A stretch of 64,000 nt of DNA, from positions 1-64,000 of the forward strand of contig DATEUJ010000207.1 of NCBI GenBank assembly GCA_035283185.1. Reading direction: 5' to 3'. Of the stretch, positions 24,507-33,103 are shown in pieces. Numbering within the stretch: the stretch's first letter is position 1; each line of letters opens with the position of its first letter. The position numbers were made by a program, and so were the translations under genes. This DNA is from DASSFZ01 sp035283185. Its GTDB lineage: Bacteria > Chloroflexota > Anaerolineae > Fen-1058. The notes under the pieces are model-generated. The model saw only the letters and a list, made by a program, of their open reading frames with translations. It searched no databases and had not been told where the DNA came from.

Positions 24507-25054
24507 GGTGTCCTCCTAAGTTTGGGGAAGTGTCTGTTCGTCTCCCCGCCGATGAGCGGCGCCGAGCGCTGCGCACTGGCCGGGAGACGAGCAAGTAGAT
24601 TTGAGCAAGACGCGTGTATCTTGCGTGTTGAGGAAATCCTGTAGAGTCAGTCGAGGTACAGATCAAAGAGGGAGAGACTTGCAGGATTCTCTCCCTCATT
24701 TCGCGTCAGTTGCGGGGCATCAGACGTGTTTTCAATCGAAGATATGGGACGATCGGTCAACGTTGGTTGATGGTTTCCGTGAAATTGCTTCCTGCTCATA
24801 TTGAGACTAGCTTTCCACAGCCGGCTGTTCCACCAAAGTCATGTCTATGCCCGACGACTACCCCATATCGGACGGAGCTGCAGTGATGGAGGCGGACTTG
24901 AAGACGATGTGGTATCATGGGTAACAGTGCGAATTCGACGGCATAGAATTCGCCGTCCTGACCTCATCTTGAGGAAGGTTATTACCCAGTCAGCCAATTA
25001 TCCCGTTCAATCTGCAAGCGCGGTCGGGCATGGCGTGTAGAGCAGGAGGCGATC
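24507..25054. other. Divergent spacer with dnaN leader and terminator
   Basis: Holds the 5' leader of dnaN, an inverted repeat GAGGGAGAGA/TCTCTCCCTC (24668-24697) and about 350 bases before the lipase without a credible gene. GAGCAGGAGGCGATC at its end is the lipase ribosome binding site. I did not find a promoter with good spacing. Confidence 0.5.
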
Positions 25055-27634
25055 ATGAAGTTACGACTGTTGGCTGCATCGACCTGCCTGTTGAGCTTGG
25101 TTTGGCTGGCTTTCCTCTCGCCAGTTGCTGCCTATCCACCGGCACTGGCTAACGCTTCTATCGGCCCTGGCAGCTCGAGAACCGATGGCGCCTCTGAGCC
25201 GCCTTTGCAGACGGTTGACGTGCAATTCGGCGCCGCGAAAGCGCCATCCGCCCAGGCGCTGAGCTGGAGGCGCTCCGCCGTATGGACGGGGAATCAAGCA
25301 GGCCCGCAAGATGGCAATGGGCGCTACTGGCACGACCCTGTATTCGACGACAGTTCGTGGACAACCGTTTCGCTGCCGGACAGCGCTTTTGATCTCAGTG
25401 CGGACGATCGATATTACCGGGCTCACTTCGCCTGGGATGGAACTTCACCGGCGAGTGTCTACTTCGTGTCAGACGACGGCCTGACCATCTACATCAACGG
25501 CAACCTGCTCGGCGCGTGGGGAAACGGCTGGCGGCAATCGGGATGCGTCAACAACCAGATCACGTGTGTGAACACGGCGATCGTTCCGACGCAGCCGATA
25601 CCGGCCTCTATGCTCCAGCCAGGCGACAACGTGATCGCCATCGACCTGTGGAACACCGCCACGTGCTGTTTCTACTACCTCAACGTGATCGTCTCAGCCG
25701 GCGAGCCGGCTAGGCAGCCGATCATCCTGGTGCACGGCTTCCAGGGTTATCCCGGTGGCAAGTTCCGGCAGTGCAGCGACGGCGTGCAACACTACGGTGA
25801 CCCCGGCGTCACCAGCACCCTGCCGAACATTGCCAATTGGCTGAGCCAGATGGGATACGACGTGTGGATTGCCCACCTGGACAGCAGCCCGCTGTATACA
25901 CCTCCGATCGAGGAGAATGCCCAGTGCCTCAGCAGGCAAGTCGTCGAAGTGGCGCAAGCAACAGGCCTGGAAGTGATCCTGGTGGGGCATAGCATGGGTG
26001 GGCTGGTCAGCCGCGCCTGCCTGAGCCTGGAGGAGTGCCGCAACAATGTGAGTGCGCTCTTCACGACGGGATCACCGCACGCGGGACTCAACTACCTGGT
26101 CTTCCTCAAACTTCTGGCACGTAACAATGCGCCCGGAGTCGAAGACGTCGTCTGCAAGTGGCAGCCGGCCTTGTGCCAGTTCAGCGCCGAGCAGATACTG
26201 TGGTTCAATCTGCGGAATCCCAATCGCAGCGGCATCGCCTACAACTTCATCGGTGGCACAAGGACACCGTTTCTCGCCGGCTGGCTCGTCGCGCTATTCG
26301 ACGGTCCCAACGACGGCGTCGTCGGTGCCTACAGCGCAGTGGGGCGGCTGTGGCCCACGTGGCTGCGCGTCGTGTTCGGACCCGAGGCCGGCGCCTATTG
26401 GGTGGACGAGACGCACACGCCGCTCGTTGGCTATCCCACCTACTTTGAAACTGAAGAAGGTGGTACGAACAAGACCGAGGCCTTCCGTTGCATTGAGTGG
26501 TTGTTGGGCTGGTCCTCGTCAGCCGACTGCACACCGGCCCTGAGCCCGAGCGCTAGCACGATGCAAACAGAGCCGGCACTGTCCGCCACGACGGCTGATA
26601 TGATGGGCCATGTCTCAAGCGGCCAGACGGCAAACCATACCGTGCAGGTGGACACCAGCGGTCGGTCGCTGTTTCACCTGTCGTGGCTGACCGGTACGTT
26701 ATCTCTCACGCTGACGCAGCCGAACGGACAGGTTATTAGCCCGGCCTATGCCGGCTCGAATCCGAGTGTAGTTACCTACATGGCCGCACCGGTTGGTCCG
26801 GAGACTCCCGCGTTCGCCGCCTACGCCTTCACCAGCACGTTGCCCGGTGTGTACACGCTGACCATCAGTGCGGACGAGGTGGGAAGCGACGGCACCGATT
26901 ACCTGGCATTTGTGGCTTTAGAGACCGCGCGCACCTTCACCGTCATGACGAATGCTGATCTGTACGAACCCGGCCAGTCTGCGATCTTCACGGGAACCCT
27001 GCAGGGTCCTTCGGGCGGAATTGCCGGCGCAACTGTCCAGGCCTACCTGGTTCGCTCGGATGTCGTGACCGCGACCCTCTCTTTCAGCGATCTGGGCGGC
27101 GGCATCTACCGCGCAACCTATCTTGTGCCGAATGCACCAGGGTATATGCAAGCTACCTTCACTGCGCTCGGCAACGACGGCGGCAGTGCCTTCACGCGGC
27201 AGGTGGATCGGTTACTCGCCATCGCACCACACGCGGCGCAACTCGCCGGTGTTTACACCGATCGATCGGTAGATGACAATGGAGACGGCTTCAACGATGC
27301 GCTGGCGCTCGACGTGCGGCTCACCGCTGCGCAGGTCGGGACGCATACTCTCTCGGCTGACCTTGTGACTGGAGGCCAACCCGTCGCGCAGGCGACCACA
27401 TACGCTGTCCTGGGGACTGGCAGTCAAACCGTTACACTCCGCTTTGATGGCGGCGACATCCGCCGATCGCGACTCGACGGGCCATACACTGTGACAAATG
27501 TGTATCTCGTCGATCTTGGAGCAGGAGGCATTCCCGCCGAGATCGCCAGCGATGTCTATGCTACAGCCGCTTACCAGTGGCAGGACTTTGGATTCGACAA
27601 CTTCTACCTGCCGCTCGTCCTGCGGAGTCGCTGA
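25055..27634 (+). CDS. Secreted lipase/esterase with alpha/beta-hydrolase fold (859 aa)
   Basis: Signal peptide at residues 1-28. A beta-sandwich region (to about 220) resembling carbohydrate-binding or PA14-like modules precedes the hydrolase: VHGFQGYPGG (oxyanion region), nucleophile elbow GHSMGG, and candidate acid and His in DGPNDGVVG and DETHTPLVG. The C-terminal 350 residues are Ig-like or pre-peptidase-like beta domains, ending in FYLPLVLRSR, a C-terminal motif I associate with exported Chloroflexota proteins. It probably hydrolyses lipids or esters outside the cell. It is the only long plus-strand gene in the minus block, so it may be a separate acquisition. Confidence 0.8.
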   Translation: MKLRLLAASTCLLSLVWLAFLSPVAAYPPALANASIGPGSSRTDGASEPPLQTVDVQFGAAKAPSAQALSWRRSAVWTGNQAGPQDGNGRYWHDPVFDDSSWTTVSLPDSAFDLSADDRYYRAHFAWDGTSPASVYFVSDDGLTIYINGNLLGAWGNGWRQSGCVNNQITCVNTAIVPTQPIPASMLQPGDNVIAIDLWNTATCCFYYLNVIVSAGEPARQPIILVHGFQGYPGGKFRQCSDGVQHYGDPGVTSTLPNIANWLSQMGYDVWIAHLDSSPLYTPPIEENAQCLSRQVVEVAQATGLEVILVGHSMGGLVSRACLSLEECRNNVSALFTTGSPHAGLNYLVFLKLLARNNAPGVEDVVCKWQPALCQFSAEQILWFNLRNPNRSGIAYNFIGGTRTPFLAGWLVALFDGPNDGVVGAYSAVGRLWPTWLRVVFGPEAGAYWVDETHTPLVGYPTYFETEEGGTNKTEAFRCIEWLLGWSSSADCTPALSPSASTMQTEPALSATTADMMGHVSSGQTANHTVQVDTSGRSLFHLSWLTGTLSLTLTQPNGQVISPAYAGSNPSVVTYMAAPVGPETPAFAAYAFTSTLPGVYTLTISADEVGSDGTDYLAFVALETARTFTVMTNADLYEPGQSAIFTGTLQGPSGGIAGATVQAYLVRSDVVTATLSFSDLGGGIYRATYLVPNAPGYMQATFTALGNDGGSAFTRQVDRLLAIAPHAAQLAGVYTDRSVDDNGDGFNDALALDVRLTAAQVGTHTLSADLVTGGQPVAQATTYAVLGTGSQTVTLRFDGGDIRRSRLDGPYTVTNVYLVDLGAGGIPAEIASDVYATAAYQWQDFGFDNFYLPLVLRSR

Positions 27635-27662
27635 CGACATGGGTAGGCCCAGAGAGGAATGA

Positions 27663-27728
27663 GTGAGGCACAGCGGGCAGGCTGTGCCTCACTGCCAAAA
27701 GAATGGCAGGCACGGGTGCGCGCCTGCC
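27663..27728. terminator. Two strong hairpins between convergent genes
   Basis: GTGAGGCACAGC/GCTGTGCCTCAC (27663-27692, perfect 12 bp) and GGCAGGC/GCCTGCC (27705-27728). They lie between the ends of the lipase and the following minus-strand gene, fitting bidirectional terminators. Confidence 0.65.
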
Positions 27729-27760
27729 GCGAGAAGCGCACCCGCTTCTCGATGCGACTC

Positions 27761-28216
27761 CTATTCAGTTGTCAAATACATCACCCAATCGCCAACCGTC
27801 ATGAACGGATTGGCGATGTCCGGCGGGATGTCGTCGCCGGCCGGCTTGGTGTCCGGCGCGGGTGTGACCGCCGAGCCAGTAGCGGCCACGGCGATGCTGG
27901 TGCGCATGGTGTCACGCCGCGCCGGCGGGCGAGGGGTATTCGCTTGCCGGTTGCGAGCCGCGCATCGGTCGTCAGCCGCGTTGTGCGTGCGGCCGATCAT
28001 CGCCGCGTGGAAACGCTGGCGCTGCTGATCGCGCTTCGCCCACTGGCCCATGCGATAGTCTTCGTGCCGCTTCCATCTCTGGTCGGCGGACTCGAGGAAA
28101 GTCACATGCCAGCCATCGTGCTTCACGCGAAGCGCGATGAGGGTAATGGCGATTACGGCTGCAATTACCAGTAGGGCGGAGATGTGAGGCGTGATGCCCT
28201 CTAAGATAGGCGTCAT
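27761..28216 (-). CDS. Single-pass membrane protein (151 aa)
   Basis: MTPILEGITPHISALLVIAA... from 28216 has AGGAGG upstream; residues about 12-32 form a membrane helix, followed by a charged His/Arg/Gln-rich cytoplasmic or extracytoplasmic part and a Pro-rich tail. No catalytic motif or known family. It is bounded by hairpins on both sides, so it forms its own transcription unit. Confidence 0.55.
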   Translation of the reverse strand: MTPILEGITPHISALLVIAAVIAITLIALRVKHDGWHVTFLESADQRWKRHEDYRMGQWAKRDQQRQRFHAAMIGRTHNAADDRCAARNRQANTPRPPARRDTMRTSIAVAATGSAVTPAPDTKPAGDDIPPDIANPFMTVGDWVMYLTTE

Positions 28217-28533
28217 GACGATCCTCCTACGATATCTGCCCCAACCGCTGGGGTCGGATTTCAGAATAGAGAAGGGCAAGGCAGGTATGCCGTGCCCTTC
28301 GATGATCAGGACGTGTCCAATCTGGATCCGCTGCGGGGCAAGTACCCCTGGTGAGAGGCCGTAGCCACCCTCAACCCTTGCAGCGAAGATCCGGGTGTGA
28401 ACCGTCGCTGGATAAGGGTTGGCAGCAGCGGAAACCGATCGGTTGCCGCCCTGCCTCTAGGGCAGTCATCGTCTGTCTGCCTCAGAGGCAGAGCGGCAAT
28501 CTGAGATTGCAGCTCTGCGTTGGCGGCGCGCAG
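28217..28533. other. Structured gene-free spacer
   Basis: Hairpin GAAGGGCA...TGCCCTTC (28271-28300) and a larger one with AACCCTT and CAGCGA arms (28373-28420), then small CTGCC/GGCAG and TCTGCCT/AGGCAGA stems (28450-28495). No coding sequence seen. Probably terminator of the double OB-fold gene plus leader of the membrane-protein gene. Confidence 0.5.
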
Positions 28534-29385
28534 CTATCGCCTGCTGCGGCCGTTCTCGACTCGAATCGGGGCCAGGTACTCGTGCAACTGCCGGCCCACC
28601 ACGTACGTCGTCGTGCGCCCGACCTTGATGTCCTCGTCGCCCTCGCGGATGCGATCCGGCTGCTTGACCCGCTTGAGCAGTCTGGACAGCCGCTCGAAGT
28701 AGTCCATATTATGCAGGTAGCCGATCACGCGGTAACTGCATCGCTTCTGTTTGTGCGGCGTCATATTGACCGGAATGCCCTCGACAGTCACGCCCTGCGG
28801 GAACATGATCGAGGCGTAGTGGGCTTCGCGCTTGGCGCGCCCGTTGCCATTCGGCCTGAGCGGCGCGTAGGCATCGTAGATCGCCAGGCGCGCGTACACG
28901 TGCGACTGGCGCGGCAGCTTCCACGTCTTCCACACGATGCCCTGCACCTCGACCTCGTTGGCGTCCGGCTCGCCCTCGGGCGCAAGCGCCAGGCTGTCCG
29001 CGACGACGTACGTCACCGTCCGCGCGATGCGGATGTTTTCGTCGCCGTCTTCAATGCGTTTGGGGTGGCCGATGCGCTTCAGGAGATCGGCGTAAGTCTC
29101 CACGCGCTCGACGCTGCGCAGATACCCGCGCGCCAGCAGCCGAGCGCCGGTCAACAGGCTGACCGCCTGGCCGCTCGCCGGCTGGCCGCCGGGCAGCAGC
29201 AGCGACACATGATGCGTCTGGCCGTAGGTCTCCGACTTCAGGCGAACGACCACATCGTCATCCTGCCGGTAAGCACGGGTGATGGTCCCGCTGATGGCGA
29301 CTACGTTGGGATGCAGCTCTTCCTGCCGCGCCGGGACAGGGAGTGCCGGCGCAGAGAGGGTTGGATTGGAAAGGGTCTGTAACAT
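28534..29385 (-). CDS. Tandem OB-fold (single-strand-binding-like) protein (283 aa)
   Basis: The protein has an internal duplication: residues about 30-140 (ISGTITRAYRQDDDVVVRL... YADLLKRIGHPKRIEDGDEN) and about 150-275 (VQGIVWKTWKLPRQSHVYAR... FERLSRLLKRVKQPDRIREG) share strand order and the closing RTxTYVV segment. This is the pattern of SSB/RPA-like OB folds. It presumably coats single-stranded DNA for the annealing protein encoded upstream. Start ATG with AGGAG. Sequence identity to classical SSB is not obvious and no acidic SSB tip is present, so the call is by pattern. Confidence 0.6.
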   Translation of the reverse strand: MLQTLSNPTLSAPALPVPARQEELHPNVVAISGTITRAYRQDDDVVVRLKSETYGQTHHVSLLLPGGQPASGQAVSLLTGARLLARGYLRSVERVETYADLLKRIGHPKRIEDGDENIRIARTVTYVVADSLALAPEGEPDANEVEVQGIVWKTWKLPRQSHVYARLAIYDAYAPLRPNGNGRAKREAHYASIMFPQGVTVEGIPVNMTPHKQKRCSYRVIGYLHNMDYFERLSRLLKRVKQPDRIREGDEDIKVGRTTTYVVGRQLHEYLAPIRVENGRSRR

Positions 29386-29407
29386 GGGAAACTCCTACAC
29401 TGGGAAT

Positions 29408-29521
29408 GGCGCGTGCGCCGCGCGCGATGCACGACGCACGCGCCGGAATGGTCTGTTGAAAGGGAAACTATCATTGGCGTCAGAGACGCCGAAGCATATG
29501 ATTGGCGTTAAGAAACGCCGA
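29408..29521 (-). promoter_or_regulatory. Leader hairpins of the OB-fold gene
   Basis: GGCGCGTGCG/CGCACGCGCC (29408-29444, perfect 10 bp) and two tandem copies of a TTGGCGT...ACGCCGA hairpin (29474-29493 and 29502-29521). The repeated small hairpins could bind a protein or act as attenuator. Confidence 0.5.
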
Positions 29522-29608
29522 TACACTAAAGTGGGTTATTCGATTGTTAAGGTATCCCCGTTTCTCCGAATCGCCCACGGGGTGCGGGGCGAGAAATCGT
29601 CGAAGGGA

Positions 29609-29632
29609 GGGAGAAGCGGGTGCGCTTCTCCC
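29609..29632 (-). terminator. GGGAGAAGC...GCTTCTCCC hairpin
   Basis: Eight to nine base-pair GC stem downstream of the annealing-protein gene, same class as the hairpins at 22363 and 14920. Confidence 0.5.
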
Positions 29633-29712
29633 AGGCAGTGCGGGGAACCGGCAGCGAACCGCTCCTGTCCTATGGGTGCTGCGTGAAGCCACCGAACGCG
29701 GCCGCTGAGACG

Positions 29713-30558
29713 TTACGCTGCGACGGGCTTGGGCTGTCCGTCGCGGTGAGCGATGATCACCGTCGCGGCTTGCCCGAGCGGATCGCCGGCTTTGTTCTTG
29801 GCCAGCCAGTCGACCAAGTTGGGCTTGTGCTCTTCGAGGTAGCCGAGGGTCTTGCCCTTCACCGACGGATCTTGCTTCGTCGCGAAGGGCATGACGGCGG
29901 CCATCGCCTCATCCAGCGCCGTGCCGTTGGCCTGGCCCTTGTCGGCCTTGCCATCCTGCGCGCCGGGCTTGGCGACCGTCGCGGGATTCGCGGCAGCAGC
30001 CCCTTCGGCTGTGCTTCCCGCTCCCTCCGGTCGGGGACTTCGCAGGGCATGCTTCGCCGCGGCCGGTTTCCTGACCGCCGCCGCACCTGAACCCTTCACC
30101 GTGCGGTGATCGCGCTTGCCCAGGTAAACGGATTCCTGGAAGCCGATCTTCGACGCGGCCTGCCCGATGGCGCTGGTGATCGCGCCCTTCAGCGCGTACG
30201 CCAGCGACCCGTTCTCGCTGCCCCCGGTCGAGGGGATCGAGAATGTCAGCTCGTCGCCGTCGATCATCTTGTACCAGAACGTGAGCGATGGCACGTGCGC
30301 CGAGTACACCGTGCGGCCTTTGTCATTGGTGTACGAGTCCCAGCGCGGATCGAGGTTGAGGGTGTACCCCCAGCCGATGCCGCAGAGGCCGAAGATGTCG
30401 TTCAGCACCCTGGTCATGTGGTTGGGGTCGATGTCGGTCAGGTCGACTGCGCCCGGCACGGCCTTGTACGCATCCAGCGGGAGCTCCTCGTCGAGCTTCG
30501 TCCGCATCTCGGACAGCGGCAGGCCCGTGAGCGTCTTCAGCGCGTTGTAGTCGCTCAT
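29713..30558 (-). CDS. Rad52/22-type single-strand annealing protein (281 aa)
   Basis: Residues 1-155 fit the Rad52/Rad22 double-strand break repair family: the fold with DITDIDPNHMTRVLNDIFG-like helix, GWGYTL, and GGSENGSLAYALKGAITSAIGQAASKIG. Such proteins pair complementary single strands in phages and plasmids. A Pro/Ala linker (which includes a repeat-derived ALRSPRPEGAGS stretch) leads to a small helical C-terminal domain. AGGAGG precedes the start. It works naturally with the OB-fold, Cas4-like, RuvB and Hjc-like products of the same block. Confidence 0.78.
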   Translation of the reverse strand: MSDYNALKTLTGLPLSEMRTKLDEELPLDAYKAVPGAVDLTDIDPNHMTRVLNDIFGLCGIGWGYTLNLDPRWDSYTNDKGRTVYSAHVPSLTFWYKMIDGDELTFSIPSTGGSENGSLAYALKGAITSAIGQAASKIGFQESVYLGKRDHRTVKGSGAAAVRKPAAAKHALRSPRPEGAGSTAEGAAAANPATVAKPGAQDGKADKGQANGTALDEAMAAVMPFATKQDPSVKGKTLGYLEEHKPNLVDWLAKNKAGDPLGQAATVIIAHRDGQPKPVAA

Positions 30559-30860
30559 GCCATTATCCTCCTATGTTGCCCCCGGTCGGGGGCGTGTTGT
30601 GTGATGAGAGGCCCCGGAGCGCGTCACTGGGACGCGACGGCCGGAGCCGGTTGCAGACAACCCCGCGAAGCGGGGCGCAAGCAGCATGCCCCCTGCGTGG
30701 CGGGGCATGGAAGGTTCCATACGCCCGGGCCACGGCCGGGGGCGGAGGGTAAGGCGCTCCGCTCGCCGATATGGCGGATAGCGCATAGTCTACGGCGGAT
30801 GCCAGTAGCCATCGCCATCTGCGATACGCTATCTGCGCTTGTTAAGGTCCCTGCACTACC
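30559..30860. repeat. Hairpin and word-repeat rich leader of the annealing-protein gene
   Basis: GCCCCC/GGGGGC, CCCCGC/GCGGGG (30661-30675) and ATGCCCC/GGGGCAT (30684-30707) stems, then degenerate gcgatatggcgatagc words (30774-30840). No reading frame is credible. Confidence 0.5.
30661..30685. repeat. Palindromic element, intergenic copy B
   Basis: CCCCGCgaaGCGGGG followed by CGCAAGCAGC; reverse orientation of the element found in frame at 18316, 38118 and 43793. Confidence 0.7.
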
Positions 30861-30863
30861 AAG

Positions 30864-30956
30864 TCGCCCCGGCAGGGGTCGAACCTGCCTGCTTCACCCT
30901 CGGAGCGCAGACAAGATGCTTGTCTTGTGCGCTCCGGGGGTTCGCCGCGAGGGCGA
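30864..30956 (-). other. tRNA-like element with large hairpin insert
   Basis: Minus strand: TCGCCCT ... GCAGG-TTCGACC-CCTGC-C-GGGGCGA. The acceptor-like ends pair over seven positions (one G-T) and the T-loop is canonical. In place of D and anticodon arms is a long hairpin GGAGCGC...GCGCTCC enclosing AGACAAG/CTTGTCT (30902-30935). Not a normal tRNA; compare 21371-21413. Confidence 0.4.
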
Positions 30957-30998
30957 GAACTCGCGGGGTGTCGATCACTAATGATCTAGGCCCCCTTC

Positions 30999-31113
30999 AG
31001 ATGATCGCCTCTTGGCGCTCTGGCGATCATCTCCTGCATTTTTGTGGCTTTCCAGCGATCATCCGGCTCCGGCCTGCCGATCATCTGGGCAACTAGATGA
31101 TCGCCGATCATCT
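30999..31113. repeat. Cluster of six CGATCATCT 9-mers (iteron-like)
   Basis: AGATGATCG at 30999 and 31095; CGATCATCT at 31024, 31078 and 31105; CGATCATCC at 31056. Two copies share an extra CTCCGGCCTGC context. Could be iterons, an operator array or another word-repeat hairpin. Each core contains GATC, the site of Dam-type methylases such as that at 33912. Confidence 0.55.
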
Positions 31114-31141
31114 GACTCCGGCCTGCGGTTCATGTGCCTGG

Positions 31142-32572
31142 TCAAGCCGCCCAGAGCGGGTCCGGCAACACTAGCCCGTCGCCCCTCCAATCCTTCATGC
31201 CGGCGATCAGCGTCTCCAGGTCGCAGGCCAGCACCTGCACACCCTGCTCGCGGCCGCGCGCGGCCAGCTTCTCGCGTTCGGCCAGGTTGGGCGCGCACAC
31301 GGCGATGTGGCCCTGCGCCTGCGCCATGTGGCTCCACTTGGCGTCCTTTTCCGGCTTGTCGCGGTCGAGCATCTCGACTTCCACGTAGTGCCGCTCGCCG
31401 TCACGCGCGACCAGCACGTCCGGCTGGAAGCGGCGGTCGCCTGTGTCGGGCATGACGGTCACGCGCCAGCCGCGCCAGCGGGCATGATTGGCGAACGACA
31501 GCACGGCCAGGGTGTGCTTCTTCATGTCCGGGTTGTCGCCGTCGTGCAGCCGGATGAGCCGCTCCCAGTCGGACTCGACCGGCTCGCCCCAGCCGAAGGC
31601 CCGGCACAGCGCGCGGCCTTCCGCCGTCAGCCGGTAGACCACCAGTGTCGTGTTGACGGGCGACGTCATGATCATTTTCTCCATGACGACAAACTCACCC
31701 GGCGCGGCGGCCAGCCGGTCGAGGATGGCGTTGGGCTTGCTGCCTTCTTTCGTCCCGGTCGCTTTCGCGATCAGGGCCGTCATCACTGCGCGTGCCGAGA
31801 TCCCGTGCCGGGCCAGGATGTACAGCGCGAGCGTCTGCCGCCTCCGGTGGCTTTCGACTGCCAGCTCAATGCTGTGCCGCGGCGCCATCCGGCGGTCGAT
31901 GTCCAGGCACGGAAAGCGGTGCTGGATGCCGGACGGCACCGGCGGCCGATCGGCATCGGGTGCGATCAGTTCCGCCAGAACCTCCTCCAGCGTGGTCGGC
32001 TCTAAGCCGGCGGCCACCGCGCGTGTCAGGGTCGACACAACCGGCGGCTCAGCAAGCGGCGCAACCTCGATCAGGGTGGGCTGGCTCGGCGCGGGTAGCG
32101 CGGCCGGCGCCTGCGCTTCCTTCAGTGCCAGCGTCCGCTCCCGAGTGAACAGCTGCCGCTCGCGCGTCTCCAGCTGCGCCCGCATGTGCTCGACCACTTC
32201 CTCGCGTGCCGCGAGCTGGCTCTGCCACTCGGCAACCTGTCGCTGCAGCCTGGCGAGCTCGGCTTCGAGCATGGCGTTGCGTTCGGCCAGTTTCCGGTCG
32301 GTCGCGCCCAGACCCCAGCCGGCGTCGTCTCCGGTCGGCAGGCTCTCGGCGAAGAAGCGCCGCCAGTCGTCGGGCGTCCATTTGCCGGGCACGCCCGGAT
32401 CGGCGCGGCGCCGCTCGTCGAACGCCAGGCCTGCGACACGGTAGGCCAGCTCGGTCAGCAGCCTGTACGCGTCGCGCAGTTCCTGCTCGCGCTTCTGGCG
32501 CAGCGCGCGCTCGGCGTGGTCGATCTGCTCTATGAGCGCATCGGCATGCGCACGTGCGCTAGTTGCGCGCAT
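31142..32572 (-). CDS. Replication-relaxation-like protein with coiled coil and nuclease-fold C-terminus (476 aa)
   Basis: The start at 32572 overlaps the previous gene by 14 bases with AGGAGG 12 bases upstream. Residues 1-150 are coiled coil (ERNAMLEAELARLQRQVAEW...). A winged-helix region follows (RRRQTLALYILARHGISARA ... LVVYRLTAEGRALCRAFGWG). The last 150 residues (FQPDVLVARDGERHYVEVEM) look like the restriction-endonuclease-type domain found with replication-relaxation family proteins of conjugative elements. It probably acts at the transfer or replication origin. Family call from motif layout; the exact DNA-nicking activity is not shown. Confidence 0.6.
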   Translation of the reverse strand: MRATSARAHADALIEQIDHAERALRQKREQELRDAYRLLTELAYRVAGLAFDERRRADPGVPGKWTPDDWRRFFAESLPTGDDAGWGLGATDRKLAERNAMLEAELARLQRQVAEWQSQLAAREEVVEHMRAQLETRERQLFTRERTLALKEAQAPAALPAPSQPTLIEVAPLAEPPVVSTLTRAVAAGLEPTTLEEVLAELIAPDADRPPVPSGIQHRFPCLDIDRRMAPRHSIELAVESHRRRQTLALYILARHGISARAVMTALIAKATGTKEGSKPNAILDRLAAAPGEFVVMEKMIMTSPVNTTLVVYRLTAEGRALCRAFGWGEPVESDWERLIRLHDGDNPDMKKHTLAVLSFANHARWRGWRVTVMPDTGDRRFQPDVLVARDGERHYVEVEMLDRDKPEKDAKWSHMAQAQGHIAVCAPNLAEREKLAARGREQGVQVLACDLETLIAGMKDWRGDGLVLPDPLWAA

Positions 32573-33092
32573 AACGTGACGCAGCCTCCTGCAGGCTGGC
32601 GACGAGATGATCCACGGCCTGCTGTGCTGGCTCGCGCGCCATCGCGCCGATGGCCCAGTTTTGGACGGCGGCGGCGGCCTCGACCAGCAGGTGGCGCTGG
32701 TGCGCCAGCGCGGACTGTCCCTCGTCGCGGCGGTTGGCAATCTGGCTGGCGACGATCTGCGCGCGCACCGGATCGGGCACGGGATCGTTGAGCAGCTCAA
32801 TCAGTGTTTCGGCGTCGCGCTGCAGCGCGCCGAGTTCGGCGCGGTAGGCCTGTTCGGCTTGCAGCACCTGCCAGTCAGTCGGCGACAGCACCTGGCTGTC
32901 GAAGGTGTACGCGCGGCCCAGCAGCGCCAGGCCGGTAAGCGCCAGGAGCGCGGCGAAGGCTATGGTGGCGACCGTCGCGACGGATGACGTGTCCCAGCGC
33001 ATCCTTCGACTTCGCTGCGCTCCGCTTGGGACAGACGGCGCGGCGATGTTCAAGTTGCGCCGCCGCCGGCGGCGAGGTCCTGTCCAGCTCAA
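32559..33092 (-). CDS. Membrane-anchored helical protein (177 aa)
   Basis: TTG start with GAGGAGG. After a basic N-terminus comes a membrane helix (ATVATIAFAALLALTGLALL, about 38-60), then a long helical extracytoplasmic part. The N-terminal stretch SVPSGAQRSRR is encoded by a short palindromic repeat (33001-33036), suggesting an inserted peptide. No family recognised; gene order suggests a transfer-apparatus component. Confidence 0.55.
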   Translation of the reverse strand: MSWTGPRRRRRRNLNIAAPSVPSGAQRSRRMRWDTSSVATVATIAFAALLALTGLALLGRAYTFDSQVLSPTDWQVLQAEQAYRAELGALQRDAETLIELLNDPVPDPVRAQIVASQIANRRDEGQSALAHQRHLLVEAAAAVQNWAIGAMAREPAQQAVDHLVASLQEAASRYARN

Positions 33093-33103
33093 TGCGGCCT
33101 CCT

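Noticed and set aside
30864..30956. Genuine tRNA gene
   Set aside because: T-arm and acceptor ends are good but D-arm and a seven-base anticodon loop cannot be drawn; kept only as tRNA-like.
31142..32572. Insertion-sequence transposase in the 476-aa gene
   Set aside because: No DDE or HUH motif; coiled coil plus winged helix plus VEVE-type fold fits replication-relaxation better. No transposase or terminal inverted repeats were recognised anywhere in the window.
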